Source: Deinococcus detaillensis
Lineage (GTDB): Bacteria; Deinococcota; Deinococci; Deinococcales; Deinococcaceae
Length of the DNA: 64,000 bases
Assembly (NCBI RefSeq): GCF_007280555.1
Contig: NZ_VKDB01000001.1
Span: 423,006-487,005, forward strand
Direction of reading: 5' to 3'
Position 1 is the first letter of the stretch. Each line of letters starts with the position of its first letter. Below, one piece after another: positions 9,350 through 17,894 of this stretch. The translations under genes and the position numbers were made by a program. Under the pieces are notes generated by a model. That model was not told where the DNA came from. It saw nothing but the letters and a program-made list of their open reading frames with translations, and ran no database searches.

Positions 9350-10755
9350 CCTTGCTCCAGAAAGAATACAACGACGTTTCTTATATCTCCGGCCCGCTTC
9401 TGTTCGTCAATGCGGCCTCAGATTTGGCTTACAACGCTATCGTGAACATCAAAGACGGCAACGGACGTATTCGCGGCGGACAAGTCATTGAAGTCAGCGA
9501 CGACCACGCCGTGATTCAGATTTTTGAAGATACACGCGGACTCGACCTCGCCACCGCTTCGGTGAGCCTAGTCGAAGACGTGGCCCGCTTGGGCGTCTCC
9601 AAGGACATGATCGGACGCCGCTTCGACGGCTTGGGCCGCCCGATTGACGGTCTGCCCAATGTGATCGCCGACAAGCGGCTGAGCATCAACGGTCAGGCCA
9701 TGAACCCGGCCAGCCGTGCCAAGCCTGAAGAGTTCATCCAGACCGGCATCAGCACCATCGACATCAATACCAGCCTCATTCGTGGTCAGAAACTGCCGAT
9801 CTTCTCCGGCTCGGGTCTGCCGCACAACGAGCTGGCCGCCCAGATCGCCCGTCAGTCTAAGGTGCCCGGTTCTGACGAGCCGTTCGCGGTGGTCTTCGCG
9901 GCGATGGGTTTGACGCAGCGCGAAGTCAGCTTCTTCACGCAGGAATTTGAGCGCACAGGCGCTCTGGCCCGTGCGGTGCTGTTCCTCAACAAGGCCGACG
10001 ATCCAACCGTTGAGCGCATTTTGACGCCGCGCATGGCGCTGACCACCGCCGAGTATTTGGCCTTCGAACACGGCTACCACGTGCTGGTGATTCTGACCGA
10101 TTTGACCAACTACTGCGAGGCTCTGCGCGAAATCGGCGGAGCACGCGAAGAAATCCCCGGACGGCGCGGCTTTCCCGGCTACATGTACACCGATTTGGCC
10201 TCGCTATACGAGCGGGCAGGCGTCATTCAGGGCAAGCCCGGCAGTGTCACCCAGATTCCGATTCTCTCGATGCCCGACGACGACATCACCCACCCGATTC
10301 CTGATCTGACCGGCTACATCACCGAAGGCCAGATCGTGGTTGACCGTACGCTCAACAGCAAAGGCATCTTCCCGCCGATCAACCCGCTGCCCAGCCTGTC
10401 GCGCCTCATGGGCAACGGCATCGGCAAAGGCAAAACCCGCGCCGATCACAAAAATGTCTCGGATCAGCTCTTTGCCGCTTACGCCAACGGCCTCGATCTG
10501 CGCAAGCTCGTCGCCATCACTGGTGAAGACGCGCTGACCGAGAACGACAAGCTGTTCCTGCGTTTCGCCGAGGACTTTGAGAACTACTTCATCGGTCAAG
10601 GTGGGCAAGACCGCAGCATCGAGGACTCGATGACGGTGGCCTGGGGCATCCTGAGCAAGCTGCCCCAGTCGCAGCTGACCCGCATCGGCAAGGACTCGAT
10701 TGATAAGTATTACGGCACCAAGGTGGACGAGATGTGGAAGGGCAACCGGATGTAA
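9346..10755 (+). CDS. atpB: V/A-type ATP synthase subunit B (non-catalytic)
   Basis: Partner of subunit A in the hexameric head, 469 residues. The P-loop position is degenerate ([21 protein letters not shown]), the hallmark of the non-catalytic B subunit. Other family segments are [12 protein letters not shown] and [22 protein letters not shown]. It starts with GTG at 9346, coupled to subunit A by a GTGA overlap. A strong hairpin lies 7 bp after its stop. Confidence 0.98.
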
Positions 10756-10762
10756 GGTTGTC

Positions 10763-10802
10763 GGCGGTGGGTTGTACGGGTCAGCCCCTACAACCCACCG
10801 CC
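10763..10802 (+). repeat. Perfect 14-bp inverted repeat between subunits B and D
   Basis: GGCGGTGGGTTGTA (10763-10776) and TACAACCCACCGCC (10789-10802) form a perfect 14-bp stem with a 12-nt loop. Flanking AGGTT/AACCT can extend it. There is no T-run, so it is more likely an mRNA processing or stability hairpin, or a dispersed repeat, than a terminator. It ends 13 bp before the ribosome site of D. Confidence 0.85.
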
Positions 10803-10826
10803 CAAACCTCAAAAAGGAGGTGAATC

Positions 10827-11489
10827 ATGGCAGACATCAGTCCAACCCGCAGCGCACTCCTTGCCGCCAAAGCCAGCCTTAAGACGGCCAGCGGCGGCGC
10901 AGATTTGCTCAAGCGCAAGCGTGACGCTCTGATCGGCGAGTTTTTTGCATTGATCAAAGACGCGCTGGCGGCCCGCGAAGAACTTAGCGGCGTCAGCAAA
11001 GGCGCTTACGTGTCCTTGTTTTCGGCCAAAGCGTGGGACAGTCCTGAAGCGGTGGAGAGTTTGTCGCTGGCTCAGGGCAGCGAGTACAACGTCAATATGG
11101 AAATCGTCAGCATCTACGGCGTGAAAGTGCCGAAGATGGAGATTCCTGACCGTGGCAACGCGGCAGCGTTTAGCCCGATCAACGTCGGCTCGCGCACCAT
11201 TCAGGCCGCCACTGATTTTCAAACGGTGATGAGCGCACTGGTCAAGGTGGCCGCCACCGAAACCAAATTGCGGCGCATCGGCGAGGAAATCAAAAAGACC
11301 TCGCGGCGCGTCAATGCTTTGGAACAGGTGGTGATTCCGGGTATTCTGGCCGAAATCCGCTTTATTCGCGGCGTGCTTGATCAGCGCGAGCGTGAAGAGA
11401 GCTTCCGCCTCAAGAAGATCAAGGCCAAGCTGGAACGCGAAGCCGCCGCCAACAAAAAAGCCGCCAAGGAAGCGCAAGCCGCCGACTGA
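10827..11489 (+). CDS. atpD: V/A-type ATP synthase subunit D (central rotor shaft)
   Basis: Rotor shaft subunit of 220 residues forming an antiparallel coiled coil. The N-terminal helix (SPTRSALLAAKASLKTASGGADLLKRKRDALIGEF) and the C-terminal helix (RRVNALEQVVIPGILAEIRFIRGVLDQREREESFRLKKIK) are characteristic. The start follows a very strong AAAAAGGAGG. It is the last gene of the operon; a terminator hairpin begins 20 bp after the stop. Confidence 0.97.
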   Translation: MADISPTRSALLAAKASLKTASGGADLLKRKRDALIGEFFALIKDALAAREELSGVSKGAYVSLFSAKAWDSPEAVESLSLAQGSEYNVNMEIVSIYGVKVPKMEIPDRGNAAAFSPINVGSRTIQAATDFQTVMSALVKVAATETKLRRIGEEIKKTSRRVNALEQVVIPGILAEIRFIRGVLDQREREESFRLKKIKAKLEREAAANKKAAKEAQAAD

Positions 11490-11508
11490 GCGCTGCTTTA
11501 TATCGAAT

Positions 11509-11538
11509 CCGCCGTTTCCTGATGGGAAGGGCGGTTTT
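11509..11538 (+). terminator. Terminator of the V/A-ATPase operon
   Basis: An 11-bp imperfect stem (CCGCCGTTTCC / GGGAAGGGCGG, 4-nt loop) is followed by TTTT. It stands between the convergent ATPase and HD-protein genes. Confidence 0.7.
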
Positions 11539-11539
11539 C

Positions 11540-12124
11540 TCATTCCTCAGGCGAGTCCGCTAGTTTCTGGGTGGCGGCTCTCAGATGCGCCCGCGCCGCC
11601 GCTTCCAAGTCAGCAAACTCTGGCGTGTTGTAAATCCGCTCGCGCTCAAGAAAGTGGCTCAAGATGGCTTGCCGCCCCATCCGGTAAATGGGCCAATCTA
11701 CGAACTGATATTCCCGCCGAATGGCCCGCTCATACGCCCAGAACTCGGCATCTGAAGCGCCAAATACGGCCAAGTCGGCGTCCACCATTAAAGCGGCGGC
11801 GACTGAGCTTGGGGGCTGGTCGTGCTTGGTCGCCAGAATCAGCGCCCCGACTTCCCTCTGAAGTGCGTCCGGCTCATCTTGTTCTGCCAGCCACGCTCCG
11901 AACACTTCTGCGCTGCGGGCCTCGTTGTCGTTTCGGGCAGGATCGTAGATCAGATCATGGCCCCAGATTGCCAGTACTAGCACTGGAGTCAGAGCGCAGC
12001 GTTCCTCAAGGGCGCTCAGCATGGTTTCCACATGCCGGAGGGTGTGGTAGGCGCGGTGAGCTTCGGCGTAGAAGGGAGTGCAAAACGCCCGCACCGCTGC
12101 CATGTCCGCCCCTGCCACCTTCAC
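11540..12124 (-). CDS. HD-domain protein, predicted metal-dependent phosphohydrolase
   Basis: Product of 194 residues with the metal-binding pattern of a small HD family: a His in YHTLRHVE, the His-Asp pair in IWGHDLIYDP and a later DADL. The substrate is unknown. The ATG at 12124 overlaps the stop of the upstream nucleoside hydrolase, so the two are probably co-translated. A second Met (12103) is a possible alternative start. Co-transcription with a nucleoside hydrolase suggests nucleotide or nucleoside clean-up, but this is inference. Confidence 0.8.
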   Translation of the reverse strand: MKVAGADMAAVRAFCTPFYAEAHRAYHTLRHVETMLSALEERCALTPVLVLAIWGHDLIYDPARNDNEARSAEVFGAWLAEQDEPDALQREVGALILATKHDQPPSSVAAALMVDADLAVFGASDAEFWAYERAIRREYQFVDWPIYRMGRQAILSHFLERERIYNTPEFADLEAAARAHLRAATQKLADSPEE

Positions 12125-13059
12125 GGCAGCCGTCCCAGTGCCTCCGCCACCAGCGCATAAATTCCCGCTTCATCGGCCCCCGTCACCAGTTGCACATTCG
12201 GTTCGCCGTCCACCTGCACCGTTTCGCCCAGGCGTTTGCCGCTGTCGGTCAGGATGTCCACGCGGGCCTCCTCCCACTCGAACAGCTCTTGAGAGAGCAT
12301 CAGCGCCGCCGTGCAGGGGTCGTGGAGTGCCCCCACCGTCTGACCCAGCTTGCCAATCCGGTCTAGATAATCGTCGAGCAGGGCGGCGCAGGTTTGGGCG
12401 GCAGCGGTGCCGACAGCGGCGAGTTGCTGCGCCCGCGCCCGCGTGACCTGCACTTGCCGCGTCAGGTTCAGCCCGATCAAAGCGAGTTTTGCCCCGGCTT
12501 TCAGCACCACATCGAAAGCGTGTGGGTCGGCGTAGGCGTTGAACTCGGCGCGTGGGGTGGTGTTGCCGAGTCGGGGCGCACCATTTTCCAGACTGCCGCC
12601 CATGATGATGATCTGCTTGGCTTCCTTCAGCACACCAGGCCTGAGCCGCTCAGCCAGTGCCAGATTGGTCAGCGGGCCGGTGGCCAGCAAAGTGATCTCG
12701 CCAGGCTGGGCGCAGAGCTGGCGAATCAGCGTTAGGGTGGCGTGTTCGCTCCTGACGGGCACATTGGGGGAGGGCAGCGGCACCCCGCCGAGGCCGCTGA
12801 CGCCGTGAATCTGCGGCGCGTAAACCGGTTCGCGCACCAGTGGATTAAGCGCTCCGGCATAGACCGGCACGTTCTCGCGGCCCGCCAGTTTCAGCAGGGC
12901 GCGGGCGTTGTGGGTGGTGGCGCTCAGCGGCGCGTTGCCGTGCGTGGTGGACACGCCCAGCAGGTTCACGTCCGGGCGGCCCAGCAAGGTGAGCAGGGTG
13001 ATGGCGTCGTCGCTGCCGGGGTCGCAGTCGTGCAGGGTGGGAAAGGAGCGGGCATTCAT
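12121..13059 (-). CDS. Nucleoside hydrolase (inosine/uridine-preferring family)
   Basis: Splits the N-glycosidic bond of nucleosides to give ribose and free base. The 312-residue product has the N-terminal calcium-binding motif as HDCDPGSDDAI (canonical DTDPG.DDA), the internal LLATGPLTNLALA and IIMGGS segments, and a C-terminal HDPCTAA. Start chosen at ATG 13059, preceded by GATAAT six bases upstream, compatible with a leaderless transcript; the frame extends to 13119 without family character. The stop overlaps the HD gene. Confidence 0.92.
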   Translation of the reverse strand: MNARSFPTLHDCDPGSDDAITLLTLLGRPDVNLLGVSTTHGNAPLSATTHNARALLKLAGRENVPVYAGALNPLVREPVYAPQIHGVSGLGGVPLPSPNVPVRSEHATLTLIRQLCAQPGEITLLATGPLTNLALAERLRPGVLKEAKQIIIMGGSLENGAPRLGNTTPRAEFNAYADPHAFDVVLKAGAKLALIGLNLTRQVQVTRARAQQLAAVGTAAAQTCAALLDDYLDRIGKLGQTVGALHDPCTAALMLSQELFEWEEARVDILTDSGKRLGETVQVDGEPNVQLVTGADEAGIYALVAEALGRLP

Positions 13060-13066
13060 TCGCCCA

Positions 13067-14074
13067 TTATCGACTTTCTGGAGACGGGCTGTCCGTGATT
13101 TGCGCGGCGCTGAGGGCAAAGCGGCGCAGGTGCAGCAAGCTCAGCAGCAGGGCAACGTTTTGTGCGAGGCCCATCACCAAAGCGGCGACGAGCGGCCAGA
13201 CTGCGCCCTCTAACAGCACCAACCAGCTTTCGGGCAAGTCAAACGCAAAAAAAGAGCGGGCCACCGCCAGCAGCGGCAGCAGCGAGAGCCGACTGGCGAT
13301 GTCAAAGGCCAGCAGCACCAAGCAGAAGATCAGCCAGTTGCCGAGCCGTTCGGCGGTGGGTTGCAGTGCCTCACTCAGTTCGCCGCGCAACTTGGCCTGC
13401 GTGAGACTCAGCCATTGCCGCGCCGCCGCCAAAATCAAATTGCCCACCAGCACCGCAAGCGCCAGGCCGAGGGCGACCAAGCCGCCGAGCAGCGCCAGCG
13501 TCAGTTTTAGCTCTGGCCCGATCGAGAATGGGCCCAGCGCGGCGGTGTTCAGTCCGGTTTCGGCCAGTGTCCTCACCGATAAACCGCCCGCCAGTATCAA
13601 AACCGCCGCCCCGAGCGCCGATCCCCACTGCGTCACGCTGAGCGTGGTGTTTAAGCTCAGGCGCAGGGCTTCACTGCGCTGCAAGTTGACGGCCTCACCC
13701 TGCGTCCAGCCGCGCACGCCGCCGAGGTAAGCCCGCGTCCAGCCGATCAGGGCGGTACTGAGCCACGTGCTGACGACCACCGCTGACACGCTCAGGATGC
13801 CCAGCAGCGACAGAGTGAGGGTGAACTGCTGAAGCTGAGAAGCAGACAGCGGGGCCGTAGGCGTCCAGTTTGTCAAAAGGGTCGCTGAGTGACTCCACAG
13901 CCAAATCCACGATCCAATCAGCGCCAACGTCAGTCCTATCCCGCCGCCCAAGGTGACGCCGCTGAGCGCCCCGAGCGCTTGATCAAGGGCTATGCCGCTG
14001 CGCTGAGCAGTCTGCTGAGAAGTGGGGATCACCCGCTTATTTTGCTGGATGAGCGGCTCAATTTGGCGAAGCAA
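13067..14074 (-). CDS. Polytopic membrane protein of unknown function
   Basis: About 335 residues with six or seven hydrophobic segments (for example GGGIGLTLALIGSWIWLW and LTLALLGGLVALGLALAVLVG). I do not recognise the family. The frame opens at TTG 14074; GTG 14032 is an alternative start and neither has a clear ribosome site. It lies 7 bp upstream of the nucleoside hydrolase and is divergent from fabH, sharing the 77-bp spacer that holds a palindromic operator. Confidence 0.7.
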   Translation of the reverse strand: MLRQIEPLIQQNKRVIPTSQQTAQRSGIALDQALGALSGVTLGGGIGLTLALIGSWIWLWSHSATLLTNWTPTAPLSASQLQQFTLTLSLLGILSVSAVVVSTWLSTALIGWTRAYLGGVRGWTQGEAVNLQRSEALRLSLNTTLSVTQWGSALGAAVLILAGGLSVRTLAETGLNTAALGPFSIGPELKLTLALLGGLVALGLALAVLVGNLILAAARQWLSLTQAKLRGELSEALQPTAERLGNWLIFCLVLLAFDIASRLSLLPLLAVARSFFAFDLPESWLVLLEGAVWPLVAALVMGLAQNVALLLSLLHLRRFALSAAQITDSPSPESR

Positions 14075-14102
14075 GCGTCTGGTTTTCGCAGGAACCTATT
14101 CA

Positions 14103-14130
14103 TTGAACAGCCGTTCAAAGAATGTTAATC
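14103..14130 (+). promoter_or_regulatory. fabH promoter with overlapping palindromic operator
   Basis: TTGAAC-AGCC-GTTCAA (14103-14118) is a perfect 6+6 inverted repeat. Its left arm can act as a -35, with TTAATC at 14125-14130 as -10 (16-bp spacer). Such TGAAC/GTTCA palindromes resemble TetR-type operators, so a fatty-acid-responsive TetR repressor is a reasonable guess. It could also act on the divergent membrane-protein gene. Confidence 0.5.
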
Positions 14131-14151
14131 TGCTGGGCGGAGGCTGAATTC

Positions 14152-15222
14152 ATGCCGCAACCCGAAGGTTCTGCTTTGCCGTTCCGCCCCGCCTTACCCG
14201 CCATCGGTATCACCGCGCTGGGAGTCTACGCGCCTGAAAAAGTCGTGACCAACGCCGATTTTGAGCAGCACCTCGACACCTCAGACGAATGGATTTTTTC
14301 GCGCACCGGCATCCGTGAGCGCCGCTTTGCCGCCGAAAACGAATACACCTCGCACATGGGCGTGCGGGCGGTGCAGGATTTGGTGCGGCGCTTTCCTCAC
14401 GCTTTGGAGGGTGTGGACGCGGTGGTGTGCGCCACCGGTAGCCCCGACGCGCTGTTTCCATCCACTGCCGCGCTGATCGCCGGACAGGTTGGCCTGCGCG
14501 GAGCGGCGGCGTTCGACGTGTCGGCGGCGTGCAGCGGTTTCGTGTACGCCTGCTCGGTGGCTCAGGGCCTGGTGGCGGGCGGCTCGGCCAAGAAGGTGCT
14601 GCTCGTAGGAGCTGAAACCATGAGCAAGATCGTGGATCAAACGGATCGTGGCACCGCCATTTTGTTTGGCGACGGCGGCGGGGCCATGATTATTGAAGCG
14701 GTGCCGAGCGGCTACGGCTTCGAGTCGTTCGTGCTGGGCGCGGATTCGGCGGGCGCGGAGAGCTTGTACGTGCGCTGTGTGGCGCATCAGTTGCCCAGCG
14801 GAGCCGCCATGCAACCGTATCTGGCAATGAACGGCCGCGAGGTCTTCAAGTTCGCGGTGCGGGTGATGGGCGAGAGCGGCCACGCCGCCATGCAAAAAGC
14901 CGGACTGAGCGTCAAAGATGTGGACTGGCTCATTCCGCATCAAGCCAATATCCGCATCATCGAATCGGCTTGCCAGCGGTTTGGGCTCTCCTTAGACAAA
15001 ACGGTGGTCAATTTAGATCGCTACGGCAACACCTCCGCCGCCACCATTCCGTTGGCACTGGCCGAAGCCTACGACGACGGACGTATCCAAGACGGCCAAC
15101 AGCTGCTGATGATCGCCTTTGGCGGCGGCCTGAGCTGGGGCGCGACTACGCTGAAGTGGTACGACCCGCTCAAGCACGCGGGGACGGCGCAGGCGGATCA
15201 GGCTTTAGAGTTACAAGTATGA
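14152..15222 (+). CDS. fabH: Beta-ketoacyl-ACP synthase III
   Basis: Starts fatty-acid synthesis by condensing an acyl-CoA with malonyl-ACP. The 356-residue product has the full thiolase-fold triad: Cys127 (SAACSGF), His263 (IPHQANIRI) and Asn293 (GNTSAA). Start at ATG 14152 because GGCGGAGG lies at 14137-14143; the upstream in-frame ATG at 14122 lacks a ribosome site. The stop overlaps the fabD start (ATGA). First gene of the fab operon. Confidence 0.97.
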   Translation: MPQPEGSALPFRPALPAIGITALGVYAPEKVVTNADFEQHLDTSDEWIFSRTGIRERRFAAENEYTSHMGVRAVQDLVRRFPHALEGVDAVVCATGSPDALFPSTAALIAGQVGLRGAAAFDVSAACSGFVYACSVAQGLVAGGSAKKVLLVGAETMSKIVDQTDRGTAILFGDGGGAMIIEAVPSGYGFESFVLGADSAGAESLYVRCVAHQLPSGAAMQPYLAMNGREVFKFAVRVMGESGHAAMQKAGLSVKDVDWLIPHQANIRIIESACQRFGLSLDKTVVNLDRYGNTSAATIPLALAEAYDDGRIQDGQQLLMIAFGGGLSWGATTLKWYDPLKHAGTAQADQALELQV

Positions 15223-16133
15223 CTTCAATGAAAATTGCGGCCCTCTTTCCCGGTCAAGGCTCGCACAGCATCGGCATGAGCGCCGACCTCATCGCCGAAT
15301 TTGACAGCGTCCGCCAAGTCTTTGACACCGCCGAATCGACTTTGCCCGGCCTCCGCGCCCTGATCGAAACGGGGCCGCTGGATGCCCTGACCCTGACCGC
15401 CAATCAGCAACCCGCATTGGTGACGGCCAGCTTGGCGGCTTACCGCGCTTGGCAAGTCCACACCAACTTGAACCCTTTCGCGGCGGCGGGCCACAGCCTG
15501 GGCGAATACAGCGCCCACGTCGCCGCCGGAACCCTGACGCTCTCAGACGCCCTGAAGCTGACCCGCAGGCGCGGTGAGCTGATGCAGGAAGCCGTGCCAG
15601 TCGGTGTGGGCGCAATGGCCGCCATCATGGGCGATCCGGGCGTGGTCGAGGAAGTCTGTGCGGGTCTGGAAGGTGTGCAACCTGCCAACTACAACGCGCC
15701 GACCCAGACCGTCATTTCCGGTGAAAAAGCTGCTGTGGAAGCCGCTTGCGCCCAGCTCAAGGCACGCGGCCTCAAAGCCATTCCGCTGAAAGTCAGCGCT
15801 CCCTTTCACTGCGCTTTGATGCAGCCAGCCGCCGAAGCCCTCGCTCCCGATTTGCGGGCCGCGCCGCTGGGCCAACTGGCTTTTCCGGTGATAGCCAACG
15901 TGAACGCGCAGGCTATAAGTGACGCGGCGGAGGTGCCGGAACTGCTGATTGAGCAGATCACCGGCAGCGTCCGCTGGGTGCAGAGCATTCGCCAACTCGC
16001 CGAGATGGGTGCGGAAGTCTTCGTGGAATTTGGGCCGGGTACGGTGCTGACCGGGCTGGTCAAGCGGATTTTGCCGGACGCACGGGTGATGAACGTGGGG
16101 AATGCGGCGCAGGTCAAGGAGTTTGAGTTATGA
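15219..16133 (+). CDS. fabD: Malonyl-CoA:ACP transacylase
   Basis: Transfers malonyl groups from CoA to ACP. The 304 residues contain the N-terminal LFPGQGSHS oxyanion motif and the active-site GHSLGE with Ser93. The catalytic His is in SAPFHCALM, and a GPGTVLTGL segment lies near the end. The start at 15219 overlaps fabH by 4 bp; a second Met three codons later is also possible. Confidence 0.97.
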   Translation: MTSMKIAALFPGQGSHSIGMSADLIAEFDSVRQVFDTAESTLPGLRALIETGPLDALTLTANQQPALVTASLAAYRAWQVHTNLNPFAAAGHSLGEYSAHVAAGTLTLSDALKLTRRRGELMQEAVPVGVGAMAAIMGDPGVVEEVCAGLEGVQPANYNAPTQTVISGEKAAVEAACAQLKARGLKAIPLKVSAPFHCALMQPAAEALAPDLRAAPLGQLAFPVIANVNAQAISDAAEVPELLIEQITGSVRWVQSIRQLAEMGAEVFVEFGPGTVLTGLVKRILPDARVMNVGNAAQVKEFEL

Positions 16134-16167
16134 TTCAAAGAAATTTATCTCATGCTAGGAGTTCATT

Positions 16168-16722
16168 GTGAAACGTCTTCTTCCTATATTGCCGTTTGCG
16201 GCGATCATGATGTCTTGCAATCAGACTTATCAACCAGTGCCCATAGATTTCAACTCGGACTCCCGTATTTTGCGCGGCACATGGGGCGGCACAGTTTACG
16301 ATGGCAGAAATTTTGAAAAAAGGGAGGCAGATTTCCCAAAAATTAGTCCAACAGTTGGGAAGCAGATCAAACTACAACTGAACGCCATGTACATCAATCA
16401 GAGTATGTATAAGCTTTCTGGAACAGCTCTAGTGGGCACCGAGTCTTACCAGATTCAAGGTGAAGTGGAGGGTAAGGAGACTCATCGATACCTCAAGTCT
16501 CAGGGGAGATTGAGATTGGACAGCGAAGTGAATTTACGTCTGTTGTCTAGCAACAAGATCGCCTACTCTATGCATTGTTGGTACTACGATCCAGAGACAG
16601 CACCTTCCAAGTCGAATATTCGTTGTGAAGGCGTTGATGGCGTTTATCCTATCCCTGAAACCTTTCCAGATGGTATTTATCCCGGCTGGAGGATGCAGCT
16701 TTCAAGAGAAGGCAACTCATGA
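16168..16722 (+). CDS. Putative lipoprotein embedded between fabD and fabG
   Basis: Product of 184 residues that I do not recognise. It begins with a short signal (MKRLLPILPFAAIMMSC) whose Cys fits a loose lipobox, then a soluble domain with GTWGGTVYDGR and two later Cys (MHCW, IRCEG). The GTG start follows AGGAG by 6 nt. Its stop overlaps the fabG start (ATGA), so it is translationally coupled to an essential gene. Its codons are clearly more AT-rich than those of fabD and fabG, suggesting later insertion into the operon. Confidence 0.8.
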   Translation: MKRLLPILPFAAIMMSCNQTYQPVPIDFNSDSRILRGTWGGTVYDGRNFEKREADFPKISPTVGKQIKLQLNAMYINQSMYKLSGTALVGTESYQIQGEVEGKETHRYLKSQGRLRLDSEVNLRLLSSNKIAYSMHCWYYDPETAPSKSNIRCEGVDGVYPIPETFPDGIYPGWRMQLSREGNS

Positions 16723-17474
16723 CCCAATCAATCACCCCTCAGCGCGTCGCCCTCGTCACCGGAGCGGGCCGGGGCTTAGGCAAAGCGATGGCCCTCAAAC
16801 TCGCCGCTGACGGCTTTAATGTAGCCGTCCACTATGGCCGCAGCAGCGCGGAAGCCGAGCAGCTCGCCGAGCAGATTCGCGCTTCGGGCGGCGCGGCCCA
16901 GACCTTCATGGCCGACCTCTCGGTGCCTGCCAACGCCAGCAAACTGGTAGAAGACGTGGCGGCGCAGATGGGCGGCCTGCACGTGCTGGTCAACAACGCC
17001 GGAATCACCCGCGACGGCCTGGCCATCCGTATGAGAGACGAGGACTGGGACGCGGTGATTGCCACCAACCTCAGCAGCGCTTTTGCCGCCTGCCGCGCCG
17101 CCATCAAAATCATGATGCGGGCGCGGGCGGGGCGGATCATCAACATTTCCAGCGTGGTGGGCCTGATGGGCAATCCGGGTCAGGCCAACTACGTGGCCAG
17201 CAAAGCCGGACTGATCGGCCTGACCAAAGCGCTGGCCAAGGAATACGGCGGACGCAACATCACGGTGAACGCCGTCGCGCCGGGCTTTATCGCCTCCGAC
17301 ATGACCGACGCGCTCAGCGACACCCAAAAGGCCGGATACGTGGCCGCTATTCCGCTGGGCAGGCTCGGCCAGGCTGAAGATGTAGCGGCGCTGGTGGGCT
17401 TCCTCGCCTCCGACGCGGCGGGTTATATCACGGGGCAAGTCATCGGCGTAGACGGCGGCCTGCACCCTCACTGA
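16719..17474 (+). CDS. fabG: 3-oxoacyl-ACP reductase
   Basis: NADPH-dependent short-chain reductase of the elongation cycle, 251 residues. Visible are the nucleotide motif [21 protein letters not shown], the ISSVVG Ser region, the catalytic Tyr158 and Lys162 (NYVASK) and the C-terminal [10 protein letters not shown]. It starts within the stop of the preceding lipoprotein gene (ATGA). Confidence 0.97.
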   Translation: MTQSITPQRVALVTGAGRGLGKAMALKLAADGFNVAVHYGRSSAEAEQLAEQIRASGGAAQTFMADLSVPANASKLVEDVAAQMGGLHVLVNNAGITRDGLAIRMRDEDWDAVIATNLSSAFAACRAAIKIMMRARAGRIINISSVVGLMGNPGQANYVASKAGLIGLTKALAKEYGGRNITVNAVAPGFIASDMTDALSDTQKAGYVAAIPLGRLGQAEDVAALVGFLASDAAGYITGQVIGVDGGLHPH

Positions 17475-17574
17475 AGCGGCCCACATTTTAGACTCTATTG
17501 AGTATCTTCACGCCCTTTGCTCTGCCCGTGTAGACTGTCGCCAGCCAAAGCACACCACTTCAGGAGGAATCAGC

Positions 17575-17805
17575 ATGGATACTTACGAACAAGTCAAAAA
17601 TGTGATCATAGACAAACTCGGTGTAGAAGCCGAAAAAGTGACGCCCGAAGCCCGTTTCGTCGAAGATCTGGGCGCAGACAGCTTGGAGACCGTCGAGCTG
17701 ATCATGGGTTTGGAAGACCAGTTCGGCGTGACCATCAGCGATGAGGCCGCCGAAAACATCCGCACGGTGCAGGCCGCCGTGGATTACATCAGCAGCCAGC
17801 AGTAA
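17575..17805 (+). CDS. acpP: Acyl carrier protein
   Basis: Acidic four-helix carrier of 76 residues. Ser36 in GADSLETVE receives the phosphopantetheine arm. The ATG follows CAGGAGGAAT. It lies 100 bp after fabG and 89 bp before fabF. The downstream hairpin at 17825-17858 may help set the high ACP level relative to the enzymes. Confidence 0.98.
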   Translation: MDTYEQVKNVIIDKLGVEAEKVTPEARFVEDLGADSLETVELIMGLEDQFGVTISDEAAENIRTVQAAVDYISSQQ

Positions 17806-17824
17806 AACGGGTTTAAGCACGGCT

Positions 17825-17858
17825 GGGGCGAGTTGCGGATCATGCCGTACCTCGCCCC
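17825..17858 (+). terminator. Hairpin between acpP and fabF (attenuator-like)
   Basis: Perfect 8-bp stem GGGGCGAG (17825-17832) / CTCGCCCC (17851-17858) with an 18-nt loop, followed by only three T. Probably a partial terminator or stabilising hairpin behind acpP. Confidence 0.5.
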
Positions 17859-17894
17859 TTTGAGTTGAGCTTGATTGCGCACAGGGAGAAACGA

